This document shows positions 34,481 to 45,079 of a stretch of DNA of 64,000 nt, one piece after another (the stretch's first letter is position 1; each line of letters opens with the position of its first letter). The stretch comes from Odobenus rosmarus divergens. Taxonomy: Eukaryota > Chordata > Mammalia > Carnivora > Odobenidae. The notes beneath the pieces are model-generated. The model searched no databases. It was not told the DNA's origin and saw nothing but the letters and a program-made list of their open reading frames with translations. The DNA lies in NCBI RefSeq assembly GCF_000321225.1, contig NW_004450267.1, positions 7,548,601-7,612,600 of the forward strand. Reading direction: 5' to 3'. The translations under genes were made by a program, and so were the position numbers.

Positions 34481-35540
34481 CACACCAAATAAGGGAGTGG
34501 CAGAGGGGACACAGAGGGAAGAAGGGACAAAACTTCAGAGAAAAGGGTTTAGACACCCCAAAAGCAGGAACCAGGACTATTCTCTGAAGAGGTGATGGGC
34601 TGCCAGGGGAGAAACAGTGTCTTCAGAGGCCAAGGCCTGGTCTAGTTTCCTGCCCCTGACCCACAGAAGCCCCCCCCCAGAAGAATCTAGAACATGAGAC
34701 AGGAAGAAATCCCTGCAGAAAAGGTCACGAAGGAACAGGAAAAATAAAGGTGCCACGCAGCTTTTCTCCCGTTCCCCGAGCAGGAATACTGGGGCCTGAT
34801 TCCCTCCCAGACACTGCCAAGTCACCCTCTCCTGGCCCCATCACCCCTCCTCTTCCTCCCCCAAGTCCTGCCACGTGCAAAATAAGACCTCTGCTCAGGC
34901 TGGCCTGAGGAGAATGACATATTTTCTCCTTGGCTCTGCATTTTCATTCAGCCTTAAAAAGCTCAGGCCAGGCAAGAAGCCCACAAGTGTGTCGTGCTAT
35001 ACCTCAGTGCTCACCTCCCCAGTGCTGGCAGCTCTCTTCCCCTGTGGCTTTCTCCTCGCACCAGTAACGTCACTGGCCCAGGTGCCAGTGGGACTTCCCG
35101 GGCCCCGAAAGCGCTGATGGAGCTGCCCTCACAACCCTTAGGCAAACATGACCGAAACGTTCAGCTTTGCTCATCAGTGCATGCCAGGCTGGGACTCCAA
35201 CGCAGCAGAGGGAGGCAGGGACAGGGAAACAGTTGTATCATTCAACAGCACTTAGTCATCTCCACTAATGGTGGAAAGAGATACTGGATAATCAAAATGA
35301 TGGATAATCAATAACCCAGAATAATGAACATTATTGTTAGGAGACAACATGATTTTTCACAGCAGAGTTATGAAGGATCTATTTGTTCAAAAATGAATCT
35401 GCCTTTCCTGAAAACAAAGACAAGGAATGCTAGAAAACAGCCACATGAAAAGAGAAAGTCTGTTCAGGATTTAAACCTGACACATAATACATATACACAA
35501 ATAAATGAGAGTTAGCTGTATGAGGAAGAAACACAGGAAG
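34481..35540. other. No gene recognised
   Basis: A C9 run near 34670. Short open frames without known domains. Confidence 0.45.
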
Positions 35541-35544
35541 TTAA

Positions 35545-35700
35545 AGCTGAGAAGAACCTAAGACATCTAGTGCCCCATTTTACAGATGAGAAAATTAAGG
35601 CCCAGAGCAGTGAGGTAGTATCTCATATCACATAGCCATTTGGTAGAAGAGCCCCAGAATTAGACCTGGATGGTCGAAGCAGAGCACTGTTCACTTAGGC
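35545..35700 (-). mobile_element. MIR-like SINE
   Basis: Antisense order: 'catctagtgccccattttacagatgagaaaattaaggcccagagcagtgagg', 'tcacatagccatttggtag', 'ccccagaattagacctgg', 'agcagagcactgttc'. Confidence 0.7.
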
Positions 35701-36240
35701 ACATTGGTCCAAAGGCATGCTCTTGAGAAGAACCATCACCCTAAACCCCTGATGCTGACCAGTGTGTCTCCTAGACCCTCAGACCTCTTGGCACTGGCTG
35801 TTTCCATAATCACCATATTTCCCTACACACAAGTCACCCTTATGTGCTCCTGACTACCCTAGGCTGAGTACCAAAATGATTCATAAATCACTGCCCAACT
35901 GTCTGAAGTCACAACACGGTCTTTGACAGCAGCTCTTCCTATGATTCAAATCAGTAGCTAGTACCAATTTCCTCAAGTTCAAGTCTAATAATCATCTTGG
36001 TATTTGGGTGACTCTTTTGATTTTTCCTAAAACTCTTTGACGCTGTGCCTAACATGATGCCCACCAGACCCTGGGGGTTAAAGGTGAAGGAGGGATTGAA
36101 ATACCTACTTCATAGACTTCCCTGTTGAACTTACCCATAAGGAATCAGCTGGCAATAGGGGTAGAGAGATTACAACAGAAGCCTCCTGACTTCCAGACCC
36201 GAGCTCTTTCCTGAGCAAGTGAGAGCAGGAATAAGAAGCT

Positions 36241-36480
36241 AAAATTCACAAGAAGTGGGGGTGGCTGGGTGGCTCAGTGGGTTACGTCCCTGACTCTTGA
36301 CTTCAGCTCAGGTCATGATCTCAGGGTTGTGAGATCCAGCTCCACGTCCGTGCTGGGCGTGGAGACTGCTTAAGATTCTCTCTCTCCCTCTCCACCCCTC
36401 CCTCCACCCATTTGCAGTGTGCTTGCTCTCAAATAAATAAATAAAAATTAAAAATAAAATAAAATAAAATTCACAAGAAG
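36241..36480 (+). mobile_element. CAN SINE, older-type subfamily, with target-site duplications
   Basis: The body is 36256-36465. It differs from the other six: 'ttacgtccctgactcttgacttcagctcagg', 'gtgagatccagctccacg', 'gggcgtggagactgcttaagattctctctc' and no 'ctgcttctccctctcc'. The tail is a mix of AAATA and AAAAT units. The 15-bp duplication 'aaaattcacaagaag' is exact at 36241-36255 and 36466-36480. Confidence 0.94.
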
Positions 36481-36589
36481 CTTCAGAGGCAAGTGCCATA
36501 ATGACACTGATAACCTGCAGACAAATAGAAGATACAGGGGTCTGGGGCAACCTACTCAGTGTCATACTTCAGCAATACCTCCTTTTTCT

Positions 36590-37292
36590 TTCTTTGCTAT
36601 TAAAGTATAACTTGAACATGGTAAAGGGTATAAATCATAACGGAAGAGCTGGGTAAGTCTTTGCATATGTATGCATTGATGTAACCACCATCCAGATGGT
36701 GATTTAGAGCATTTACAACTACCCAAAGTTTCCCTCATGCCCCCTTCCAATCAAGAATAATCTTTATCTGACCTCTACCCCACACACCAGGTTTTGCTTG
36801 TTCCTGAACTTCATATAAATGAATGAGTGTAGTATATATACTTTTATATTTGGCTTGTTTGCTCCACATTCTGTTTGTAAGATTCCTCCATTCTGTTAAT
36901 ATGCCAATAGTATACTCTTTCTAGTTGTTGTACAACACACTGTTGCAACAATACACAACAACGTAGTTATCAATTCTACTGCTTACAGAAATATTCTGGT
37001 TGTTTCCAGTTTGACGTTGTTATGAATAAAGCTGATAGGAATGTTCTTGTACATATTTTAATGAAGATAAACCCTCATATCTGTTGAGTATATCCAGGTG
37101 CAGAATTGTAGGGTCATGGGGCTATACATAATAGGTACCACCTAAATTTTTTCATTCCAATTTTAGTATATGTGCTGCTGAAGTGAGCACCCACCTAAAT
37201 TTTTTCAAAATGATTGCACCAATATACACTCCACCAGCAAAGAGAGTTCCAGGAGCTCCGCATCCTCACCAACACTTGGTGTTATTGGTAAA
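36590..37292 (-). mobile_element. Old LINE-1 (L1M) ORF2/3' UTR fragment, with a U6 insertion inside
   Basis: Antisense L1 order: 'accaccatccagatggtgattta', 'tgttcctgaacttcatataaatgaatgag', 'ggcttgtttgctcc', 'attctggttgtttccagtttgacgttgttatgaataaagctg', 'tgttgagtatatccaggtgcagaattgtagggtcat', and 'gcatcctcaccaacacttggtgttattgg' at the 5' side. ORF2 is not readable. A U6 fragment and its duplication interrupt it at 37155-37207. Confidence 0.82.
37138..37207 (-). pseudogene. Truncated, tailless U6 snRNA retropseudogene with 17-bp target-site duplications
   Basis: U6 snRNA is the catalytic small RNA of the spliceosome. On the minus strand, 37190 down to 37155 reads as the first 36 nt of U6, starting 'gtgctcacttcagcagcaca' and ending 'ctaaaattggaa'. 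Only two positions differ from the usual U6 5' end, both looking like CpG decay. The copy stops there: no 3' two-thirds, no A tail. The exact duplication 'ccacctaaattttttca' occupies 37138-37154 and 37191-37207. The U6 base triplet after the break would pair with the 'tca' end of the duplication with one mismatch, so priming by microhomology is plausible. The copy is inserted in the old L1 and is too short to function. Confidence 0.88.
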
Positions 37293-37294
37293 GA

Positions 37295-37854
37295 CTCTTC
37301 TTTAAAGTCTCACTGGGAAACAAGGTACCTCAGGTAGATTTCCAGACAACTGACGTTAGTCTTCAAGTAGCTTTAAAAAAAATTCTAACAATTTTACTTT
37401 TTTTTTAATTTTTTTTTTATTTTACTTCTTGAACAGAGTAAACTACCTAACCTCCACCAGACCGTACTGAGATGTACAGGGAGATAACTGCCCCTATATT
37501 AACTATCTAGGGATTTCACTGTCTCCTCCTTCCTGGGTAGGTATCACTAATGTATCAGCAAGCCATAGCACTTCCCTTTAATCTCTGTTCTAGGAAATAG
37601 TCAAGATGGCCCAATCAGGAACTTTAATTTACACACAATCGTCAGTCAGTAAATTCTGGTCTCAATGTGCATGGGCTTCTTTGCTGCTATAAGGCTATTT
37701 CTATCTTCTGAATGGTGAAGTTTGCCCCATAAATAAATGAGTTATTACTCATTTCATTTGTTTTTATGTAGCTTGGCAAATGTTACTCAAACAATCAACA
37801 CACACTTATAAAGCACATATTTTAGGTTATTGAGCTAGACATTCTGGAAGTCAC

Positions 37855-37855
<1 letters not shown>
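37295..37855. other. No gene recognised
   Basis: AT-rich sequence with a long T-rich tract at 37396-37427. Confidence 0.45.

Positions 37856-37858
<3 letters not shown>

Positions 37859-37898
<40 letters not shown>
37859..37898 (+). repeat. (CA)n microsatellite, about 20 units
   Basis: Uninterrupted CA dinucleotides. Likely polymorphic. Confidence 0.97.
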
Positions 37899-37899
<1 letters not shown>

Positions 37900-37901
<2 letters not shown>

Positions 37902-39600
37902 CCACCAGGCTTTCTTTAAGGGGGCAGGGCCCTAGGGTAAATCACATGGAATGTTGTCACCTGCCTTCTTCCTCTCACTTTACCCAGCCAACCTCTTTCA
38001 CAGTTAAAATGGGGTTAAAACAAACATCAGTCATGGCCTTGGCCCTTGCTTCTGGGGAAAGCAAGTCTTAAAGGAATGAAAATGGAAGAGGGAAATAGTC
38101 CTGCGTATAGGGCCATGGTGATAGAGTAAATGGGTGAGTGAAGGTGATGACGATAATGTCTAGTTTTCTCTTGGGACTAGGTCAATCTCTACCTTAACCC
38201 TTCCTTCCCTGAGCTCTGCCCACCACCACCTTCCTTCTCTCCAGCTACTTCCTCTTGATGCCATTACCCAAATGACTGAAGAGAAACATGCTATCCAGTC
38301 CACACTTTACCACCAAGTGCAGTGCCCAAGACAAGACACATTCCCCAACCTTACAAAATATGCCAAACTTAAAGAACATATCTATGGTGATCACTAAATG
38401 TAAGAAGGAGTCGCTATGGACTGGCACATGCAGGCAAAGAGTGGATGAGTCTCAAATTGCTCCTTAAATCAGGTAAGAGTTAAGGCAGAACAGTGGAGCA
38501 CTGGTGGATAGTGCTTTGCCCTCTAGTAGAGCAAGGGACAAAAGTAAGAAGAAACATGGGACCTTTAGAGTCTGTAAATAGGACAAGCCTATCTAAGTGG
38601 CTTTCCACACCACTATGTTGCTGGGACATGATTCAGCTATCACTCCCAAGTATGGCCTGACTCTCTCATTAAAACAAAAGCTGTCTGAGCACAGTGACTG
38701 AGAATTTTATGGACTTGCTCAGAAACACTCTCACATAAGCAGACAGATGAGGCTATGCACAATTTTGCTCATTGGCATTCTACAGCCCTCAATTTCTCAT
38801 TTCATAGTTTCTGGATTGGCTGTCTAGAAGTCAAGTGCAAGTGACTGAGAAAAACTCCCTGGCTTTTCTGGATTGACAAGCTGATTCTTTCCCCATGTGG
38901 CAGGGTAACCATGTTCACAGGGCAGCTAGCATTGGGGGTTGGGGGATGGGACAAGGAACGGGCATAGGAGAGTCAGACCCATAAGGTGACTCTAGACCCA
39001 GAACCCTTTGGGACCAGTTGAAGAAGGCAGAGACAGCATCTGAGTAGGGGCACAACACCAGAGCCACCCACATGAAGACAGTTCTTAGATCACAATGCTC
39101 CCCTCTGTCAAGCTTACTTTTTCTCCAGGTATCTTTTTGGGGCCGAAATCAATATTTCTCAGGAATCTAAAGTCTTATTCCATCCTGAGGGACCACGGAT
39201 TTCTTGTCACTTGGTTTAAATTTTCATTTGGTTTTCCTTATACTGTCAATTCATAATGAATACCTTTCTTCTGGCTGGACCACAAGTAAAATTACCACTA
39301 TTAAACGGGTTAAACAGGATTGGGCGAGACTTCCATTCTCACCTCAGGCTTCTGTCCTCATTAATGTTTGATAACTAAATAACCTTTGTAGGAAACACAT
39401 CTTTTTCAGAGACAAACATCTTTTAAGATACAAAAAGTAGAAAGAGGGCCAAGGAGTAGCCATCAGTTAAACAAACATAACATTAGTTGAAAGTATGTAT
39501 TTCTCAACATTCCAGTCTTCTGGTTTTCTCTGTTCATTAACTGATCTTATCCTACTGATAAGTTTGACTACAGGTATAATGAGCAACTTGAGAAAAGTCA
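37900..39600. other. No gene recognised
   Basis: Unique-looking sequence with few open frames; nothing identified. Confidence 0.5.
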
Positions 39601-39604
39601 GAGT

Positions 39605-39725
39605 GAGACACATCACTAAGTGCTTCTTGAGGGCAGGAAGTTGGCCTTATTCATTGCTGTCTTCCTAGCACTTACCATAGACCAGGACACACACAAAAAG
39701 ACTTACTAAATATTAATGGAGGGAA
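39605..39725 (+). mobile_element. LINE-2 3' end
   Basis: 'cttcttgagggcaggaagttggccttattcattgctgtcttcctagcacttaccatagaccaggacac ... ttactaaatatt' follows the L2 3' UTR terminus. Confidence 0.6.
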
Positions 39726-39773
39726 TATATGAAAGAAGAAAATAATTGAGTAATTTAAAACATTGTATACATC

Positions 39774-40510
39774 AAAGGCAAAAATTCTTTAAGTTTTTAT
39801 TTAAATTCCAGTTAATATACAGTGTAATATTAGTTTCAGGTGTACAATATAGTGATTCAACACTTCCATACATCACCCAGTGCTCATTACAGCAAGTGCA
39901 CTCCTTAATGCCCATCACCTATTTCACCCATTCCCCCCCACCCACCTCCCCTCTGGTAACCATCAGTTTGTTCTCTATAGTTAAGAGTCTGTTTCTTGAT
40001 TTGTCTCTCTCTCTCTCTTTCTCTCTCTTTTCCCTTTGCTTGTTTGTTTTGTATCTTAAATTCCACATATGAGTGAAATCATATGGTATTTGTCTTTCTC
40101 TGACTTATTTCACTTAGCATAATATACTCTAGATCCAGCCATGTCACGGCAAATGTCAAGATTTCATTCTTTTTCACAGCTGAGTAATATTCCATTACAC
40201 ACACACACCACATCTTCTTTATCCATTCATCAGTGGATGAACACTTGGACTGTTTCCATAGTTTGGCTATTGTTGATAATGTTGCTGTAAACATCAGGGT
40301 GCATGTACCCCTTTGAATTTGTATTTTTTTTATTCTTTGGGTAAATACTTAGTAGTGCAATTGCTGGCTCATAGGGTAGTTCTATTTTTAACTTTTTTGT
40401 GGGACCTCCATACTGTTCTCCAGAGTGGCTGCACCAGTTTGCATTCCCACCAACAGTGCATGAGGGTTCCTCTTTCTCCACATCCTCTCCCAAAGGCATA
40501 AATTCTTAAG
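39774..40510 (-). mobile_element. 5'-truncated LINE-1 with ORF2 C-terminus and 3' UTR
   Basis: The body is about 39794-40491. On the minus strand, 40499-40230 and 40294-40079 carry blocks of the C-terminal ORF2 protein: '[17 protein letters not shown]', '[18 protein letters not shown]', then in another frame 'STDEWIKKMW', 'MEYYSAVKKNEI' and 'LEYIMLSEISQ'. The 3' UTR has a CT-rich stretch (39998-40030) and an A-rich end. Two frames carry the protein, so ORF2 is frameshifted and dead. Near-identical duplications (39774-39793 and 40492-40510, starting 'aaaggca') bound it. It is better preserved than the other L1 pieces, so it is probably the youngest L1 here apart from the 9.7-kb stub. Confidence 0.92.
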
Positions 40511-41159
40511 GGACACAAAATAACAGACAGGTTGCGCTTATAAAACTGTGGGATAGGAGTAATAAATGAAGCATAAGAGAAAGAAAACAAAATTAAGGAC
40601 ACAAGGATCAATCAAAAAGTCTAAAGCATTGCCGAATAGACTGTGTGGTAATAAAAAACGCTGTCCTCAATTACCTGAATGACTTCAAGCACAAATGAAA
40701 TTATATAGCTCTGTATTACTCAAGAGGGCTGACCTAAGATCAACATGCCTAAATTAGACAAAGTCAGGTTTCCATTACATAAAATCATTTACTAACAATT
40801 AGATCTGTCCAGTAATAAAACGAGTTGTCTTGTGGAGTCATGAGCACCTTGTCATGAAGATAGGGATTATCACCAGTCAGAGGTCGTCCAGAAGCAATTT
40901 CTGCCTCAAGTGGAAGTTAGACTTGAAGGACTCTAAGACCTCACCCATAATTAATATTCTACTAGTTTAGAACTTGTGGTCACAAGGGAATAGAGTCAAT
41001 CAAAGCAAACTTTCTGGAAGTGGAAAGTTTGGAGTCAGATTGGGAAGGAGACATAGAATGGCAAGTTAGTCTAGTTACTACAATGAATACTGGAGTGTGG
41101 GATCTAAAAACCTCCCTAAGGGAAAAAGGATTAGAAAAATCACCCAGAATAATTGTGTC

Positions 41160-41191
41160 AGGGTCCATGCATACTTTAGGGTCCATGCATA
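41160..41191 (+). repeat. Short local duplication, 18-bp spacing
   Basis: 'agggtccatgcata' occurs at 41160-41173 and again at 41178-41191. Confidence 0.85.
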
Positions 41192-43033
41192 TTATTCTCA
41201 GAACCATCTGTTTAGGGTAAATTGAGATCTTCCTAAATTGGCAGATAATCCTAACAAGGATCAACCTGAAAAGTAAAAATCTTACCAGATATTTAACAAG
41301 TTGACGCAACGTGGAGAGGCCATAGAGTCTGAAATTGAAGGAAGCCAACAACAAGGCAAGTCTAACCCACAAATCTGTAACTAATTTGAAATTTGTTAAT
41401 GATGGTCTCTGAGCTGCTGCCATAAAAGCACCCATCCTGGCAGCCTTGGATTTGGTCATTATTGAACCAGGGGTCGTTGTTTTGTGAATCCTATATTGTA
41501 GCTGAGCCAGACAGACAACAGCACCTTCTTTCATTTTGCTTGGATAATGGCCAAGTACAAGTCACTTTACTATGACTTAAAGAGTATTGTGCCCGTCTGT
41601 TCACAATCGATGGGAATAATTGAGGGGTGGAATGGGCCAGGTACTCTTGGACAATTCTGTGGAAGTGGGTCAGGGGCTTTCTTAGCCATTTGCCATGTGA
41701 CAACACTCCCTTCATCCATGAACATATGGACTTGATGAAACTGTCACTTGGAGAGCATGATACAACAGGGCTTGGGCCATTCCATTTCCATGAGAAACTT
41801 TACCTAAGTTATAGCAAAGGAATAGCCTTTATATTCTGTTACATCATGAGAAATTCTTGCAAGTATTTAACTTTGTGTTATCTCTGTTAGCAGAATCTGG
41901 CTTTGTGCCCTCAAAGTAAGAGGGAAAGTTGTGACTAGATGTCATTGCTGTCCACCATCTTGAGTGTAAAGCAGGGCGGTAAATCACCACAAAGGAAAGG
42001 AATGGACAGGTGATGTCCTAAGACCACAGACTGACTTCCATTGTCCATCTCTCCTAAAATGGAGCAGTGGTAGGAGGCAAGAAGGTCTCTCAAACATTTG
42101 CTCATACATTTGAAACAGTCCAATGGTTGAATGAGAGAAACCTCACAACAGTGGCTGGGAAAACAGTTTGGGTAATACTGGATTATTTTCAAACATAATT
42201 TTCAATAAAAAATAAGGGCACTTACTGAAAAATCCTTCTGACGTCTGTCTTTTCAAGTGTAGAAATTTTCACTTAGAATTTATTAAAAAAGAGAGAAGAG
42301 AATCGTTCACTTGAGGCTTGGCAAAAGTAAGGAAGTCTCTCTTAACTCTCAGCCAGGAATTCCCCAAACCATGATCCTCTTTTATTCAACCTTTCTATAA
42401 TCAACATCAAAGTAAGCCAGGAAGGCAGAAGAGATGTCACTAAAGGGTACCCTAGAGTCAATAGGGAGCATTGGTAGATGAGATGTTGGGCTTCTTGGTG
42501 CAAGCTGGCGGGTTATATCCTTTTTCTCCACACCTACCTTACATAGACAGGACCCAAACCAAGATGGGGCCACCAACTCGTGGAGCCACCATGGCTTCAA
42601 GTAGAAATACCCGATCAGCACAGCCTGGTCCTAATCAACCAGAGGGGCTAATGGCCTAATTGCGGGTCATCCAGATTCTTGACATCTTTTCTCTCCTCCT
42701 AAGTATTTCCCTGCTCGCAGGGGAATCAAAGACAAGGAGTGGAAGGAATCCATACCAAGGCATTTTGCTGTTTGTGAGCAGTATGTTGAAAGCATTTCTA
42801 GGAAAAGGGGATTATGTTGTAAGTTAAAAAGAGATGTTTGTGTTTCCTCTGATTTCAATTATTCAGACCCTCAGTGCCCTTGACTCCCCCAGCCTCCCTT
42901 GCATGCCCAGGAATAAAGAAGAGCGAGCTTGAATACCGATGTCTGCCAGCATTGCCAGGAACACAACATGCAGCCCTCTACGCACCACATTCATGGCTTC
43001 TTCTCCTTTGCGTGATAGCTCAAGGTCACCTGC

Positions 43034-43065
43034 TCCTGGAACTCTTGCTTCCTGGAACTCTTGCT
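43034..43065 (+). repeat. Two-unit 16-bp tandem duplication
   Basis: 'tcctggaactcttgct' occupies 43034-43049 and 43050-43065 without a spacer. Confidence 0.9.
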
Positions 43066-43184
43066 TACTCACTACACTGGCTCTGACCTTGTGCCTGCCT
43101 CTTCACAATATTAGTATCTTTGAGTCATGCCATGCATATTTGTCTATTCTCATGATTAAGAACTGACAACATGAAATAAGAGAA

Positions 43185-43385
43185 AAAAGCAAGGCCCTGA
43201 ATTCAAGGCTTGGCTTCTGCTTGCTAGCTGGGCCACCTTAGGCAAAATCTCTTAACCTGTTTGAGCTTCAGTTTCCTCATCTGGAAAAGGGTGATGATAA
43301 TCATTGCCCTACCTATCTCAGAAGGCTATTGTGGATTTCAAATGAGATAACACATATGAAAGCTTTTTATACATTGTGAAGAGGC
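43185..43385 (+). mobile_element. MIR SINE
   Basis: Near-complete MIR: 'gcttggcttctgcttgctagctgggccaccttaggcaaaatctcttaacctgtttgagcttcagtttcctcatctgg', 'atgataatcattgccctacctatctcagaaggctattgtgg', 'aaatgagataacacatatgaaagc'. Confidence 0.85.
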
Positions 43386-43389
43386 TGCT

Positions 43390-44575
43390 TTTGTTGGTGG
43401 CTGTGCAAAGACCGTATCTCTTCCTTATACTTCCAGCATCTGAAATAGGGTTGTGCCTCTTCTGTGGGCTCAGCACAGATTTGGCTTAAATGCCTCTGAA
43501 CATCTTCCTTGTCCCTACAGTGCTAAATACAGACCCTCGCCACAGCTTTACCATGTATGCTCAGAAGTCAAGTTTCTATGCACATCATTACAGAGAGGCC
43601 CATTGAGAAGGATCCTACAGTCTAGAGCTTTATGCATTCCCAGACATGAGGATGGCAGATCCAGCCCTCAGAACCTGCTCGAGGATACAACAGCAGCAGC
43701 AGAGTGGTGGCAAGCCTCCTCCAGCAACACAGGCCACACTGAGACATCTAGTCCCACTTCCCAGAAGGTAAGTCATCCCCATGACACCAGGAATTTTTTC
43801 TTCTTCTCCTTAGCACCACCACCTGCGAAACTTCCATTACAACCACTGCAGCCAAACTCCCTGGCACCACTCACCTCACCATTTGACAAGATTAACGGCC
43901 CATAATTCTCTCATGGGGACTTGTTTTTAGAGTCATAACTAAAATCTCTGCTGCACAGAAAGCCCCGGGAGACCAAAGAGAGAGGGATGCTATGTGACAT
44001 CTGAAGCCACCTTGCCCATCTTCCCGGCAGCAGTGTGCTGACGGTGTCCTGTCTTCTTCCCTCAGTGTCTACAAGCAGGTCTACCTGTGATTACGAGCAC
44101 TTACAGTGATACTAAATCGCTCTACAGCTTCAACAGCTAACACCTGTAAGCATCTCCTTTGTTTTACAACAAAGCAAATTCAATAATTAATGGCCTTTTG
44201 GAGAATTTCAATCCACAGTCTCATTCAACAGGGCTTCAAAGGCATCCCCAAACTATAGATATGCTGCAAGTAAAAATAAATCACTATTTCTTGCACTTTC
44301 TCATACAATCAGGTTCAGGGGCCCCAGAGTCAACCTTTCCCTAATGGTATGATAAAGAAGGTAAGAAATGGCTGAGTGCTCATGAGTGACTTGTACAGTA
44401 TTTTATAAACATGAAAGAGAAATCAATATCAGAGTGCTATCGAGGTAGCAGTGATTTCCCCTGAAAAACCTGAAATGCACCCCCCAGTCCTACCCAAATT
44501 CTATTATGTTTTAAATATCTCACTCAAGCTGGACTTCTTCCTTAAGGCTGTCTCTGATCACTCCAGCCTAGCAAA
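43390..44575. other. No gene recognised
   Basis: A 150-codon open frame at 43453-43905 is Ser/Pro-rich and has no known domain. It runs through low-complexity 'cagcagcagcag' and poly-Phe codons, so it is probably chance. Confidence 0.45.
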
Positions 44576-44700
44576 ATTCATTCATTCATTCAACATTTAT
44601 TTATTTATTTATTTAAGCATTATATGTACCAGGCAGTGTGCTAGCTTCTGGGGATAAAACAACCTAAAGAGTCAAAATCTCTGTCTGGTGGCTCCACCCG
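44576..44700. mobile_element. Ancient repeat fragment with (TTTA)n
   Basis: 'attcattcattcattcaacatttatttatttatttatttaagcattatatgtaccaggcagtgtgctagcttctggggataaa': the old 'atttattgagcgcctac' module with an expanded TTTA tract at 44596-44616. Confidence 0.6.
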
Positions 44701-44959
44701 CTGATCTACTAACCGAAGTAATGTTTATATCCTGGCATTAAATACAGTCTTTCACGAAGAGCATTTTCCTGGAACTCCTATTATTCTTTGCTCTACAATA
44801 TAATTATGAACATGTCTTTTTAAGCAGCTTGAGGGTAAAAGCATTTCTGATTTCTTCATGGTCTGCTAAGAGAAAATGCTGGGTAAATAAACACTGAATG
44901 AACACTTATCTAATTATGTGATATATACACATATATATGTTTCATTTCCCCATATAGCT

Positions 44960-45075
44960 TGTAAATTTCTTCAAAGACAAGAATCTTTCTGTTAACATTT
45001 CTGTATCTTCTAGAGCATCCAACCCAGTGCTGGGACATGGCTCATTCTCAGTACATATTTAGTTGAATTCAGTAC
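44960..45075 (+). mobile_element. LINE-2 3' end
   Basis: 'aaatttcttcaaagacaagaatctttctgttaacatttctgtatcttctagagcatccaacccagtgctgggacatggctcattctcagtacatatttagttgaatt' matches the L2 3' terminal order. Confidence 0.65.
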
Positions 45076-45079
45076 TTCT

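Larger units (their letters stand above)
40511..43180. other. No gene recognised; unassigned, possibly a diverged repeat
   Basis: Holds a 184-codon minus-strand open frame at 40980-41534 with Leu/Arg-rich, hydrophobic stretches ('LVKYLVRFLLFRLILVRIICQ') and no known domain. Two near-exact local duplications (41160-41191, 43034-43065) are listed separately. The texture suggests an old unassigned repeat, but I cannot name one. Confidence 0.4.

Noticed and set aside
40079..40499. Minus-strand frames as host genes
   Set aside because: They read as the C-terminal part of the L1 ORF2 protein in two frames, so they belong to a dead L1.
43453..43905. 150-codon plus-strand frame
   Set aside because: Low-complexity Ser/Pro/Gln stretches and a run of Phe from a T/C tract; no domain.
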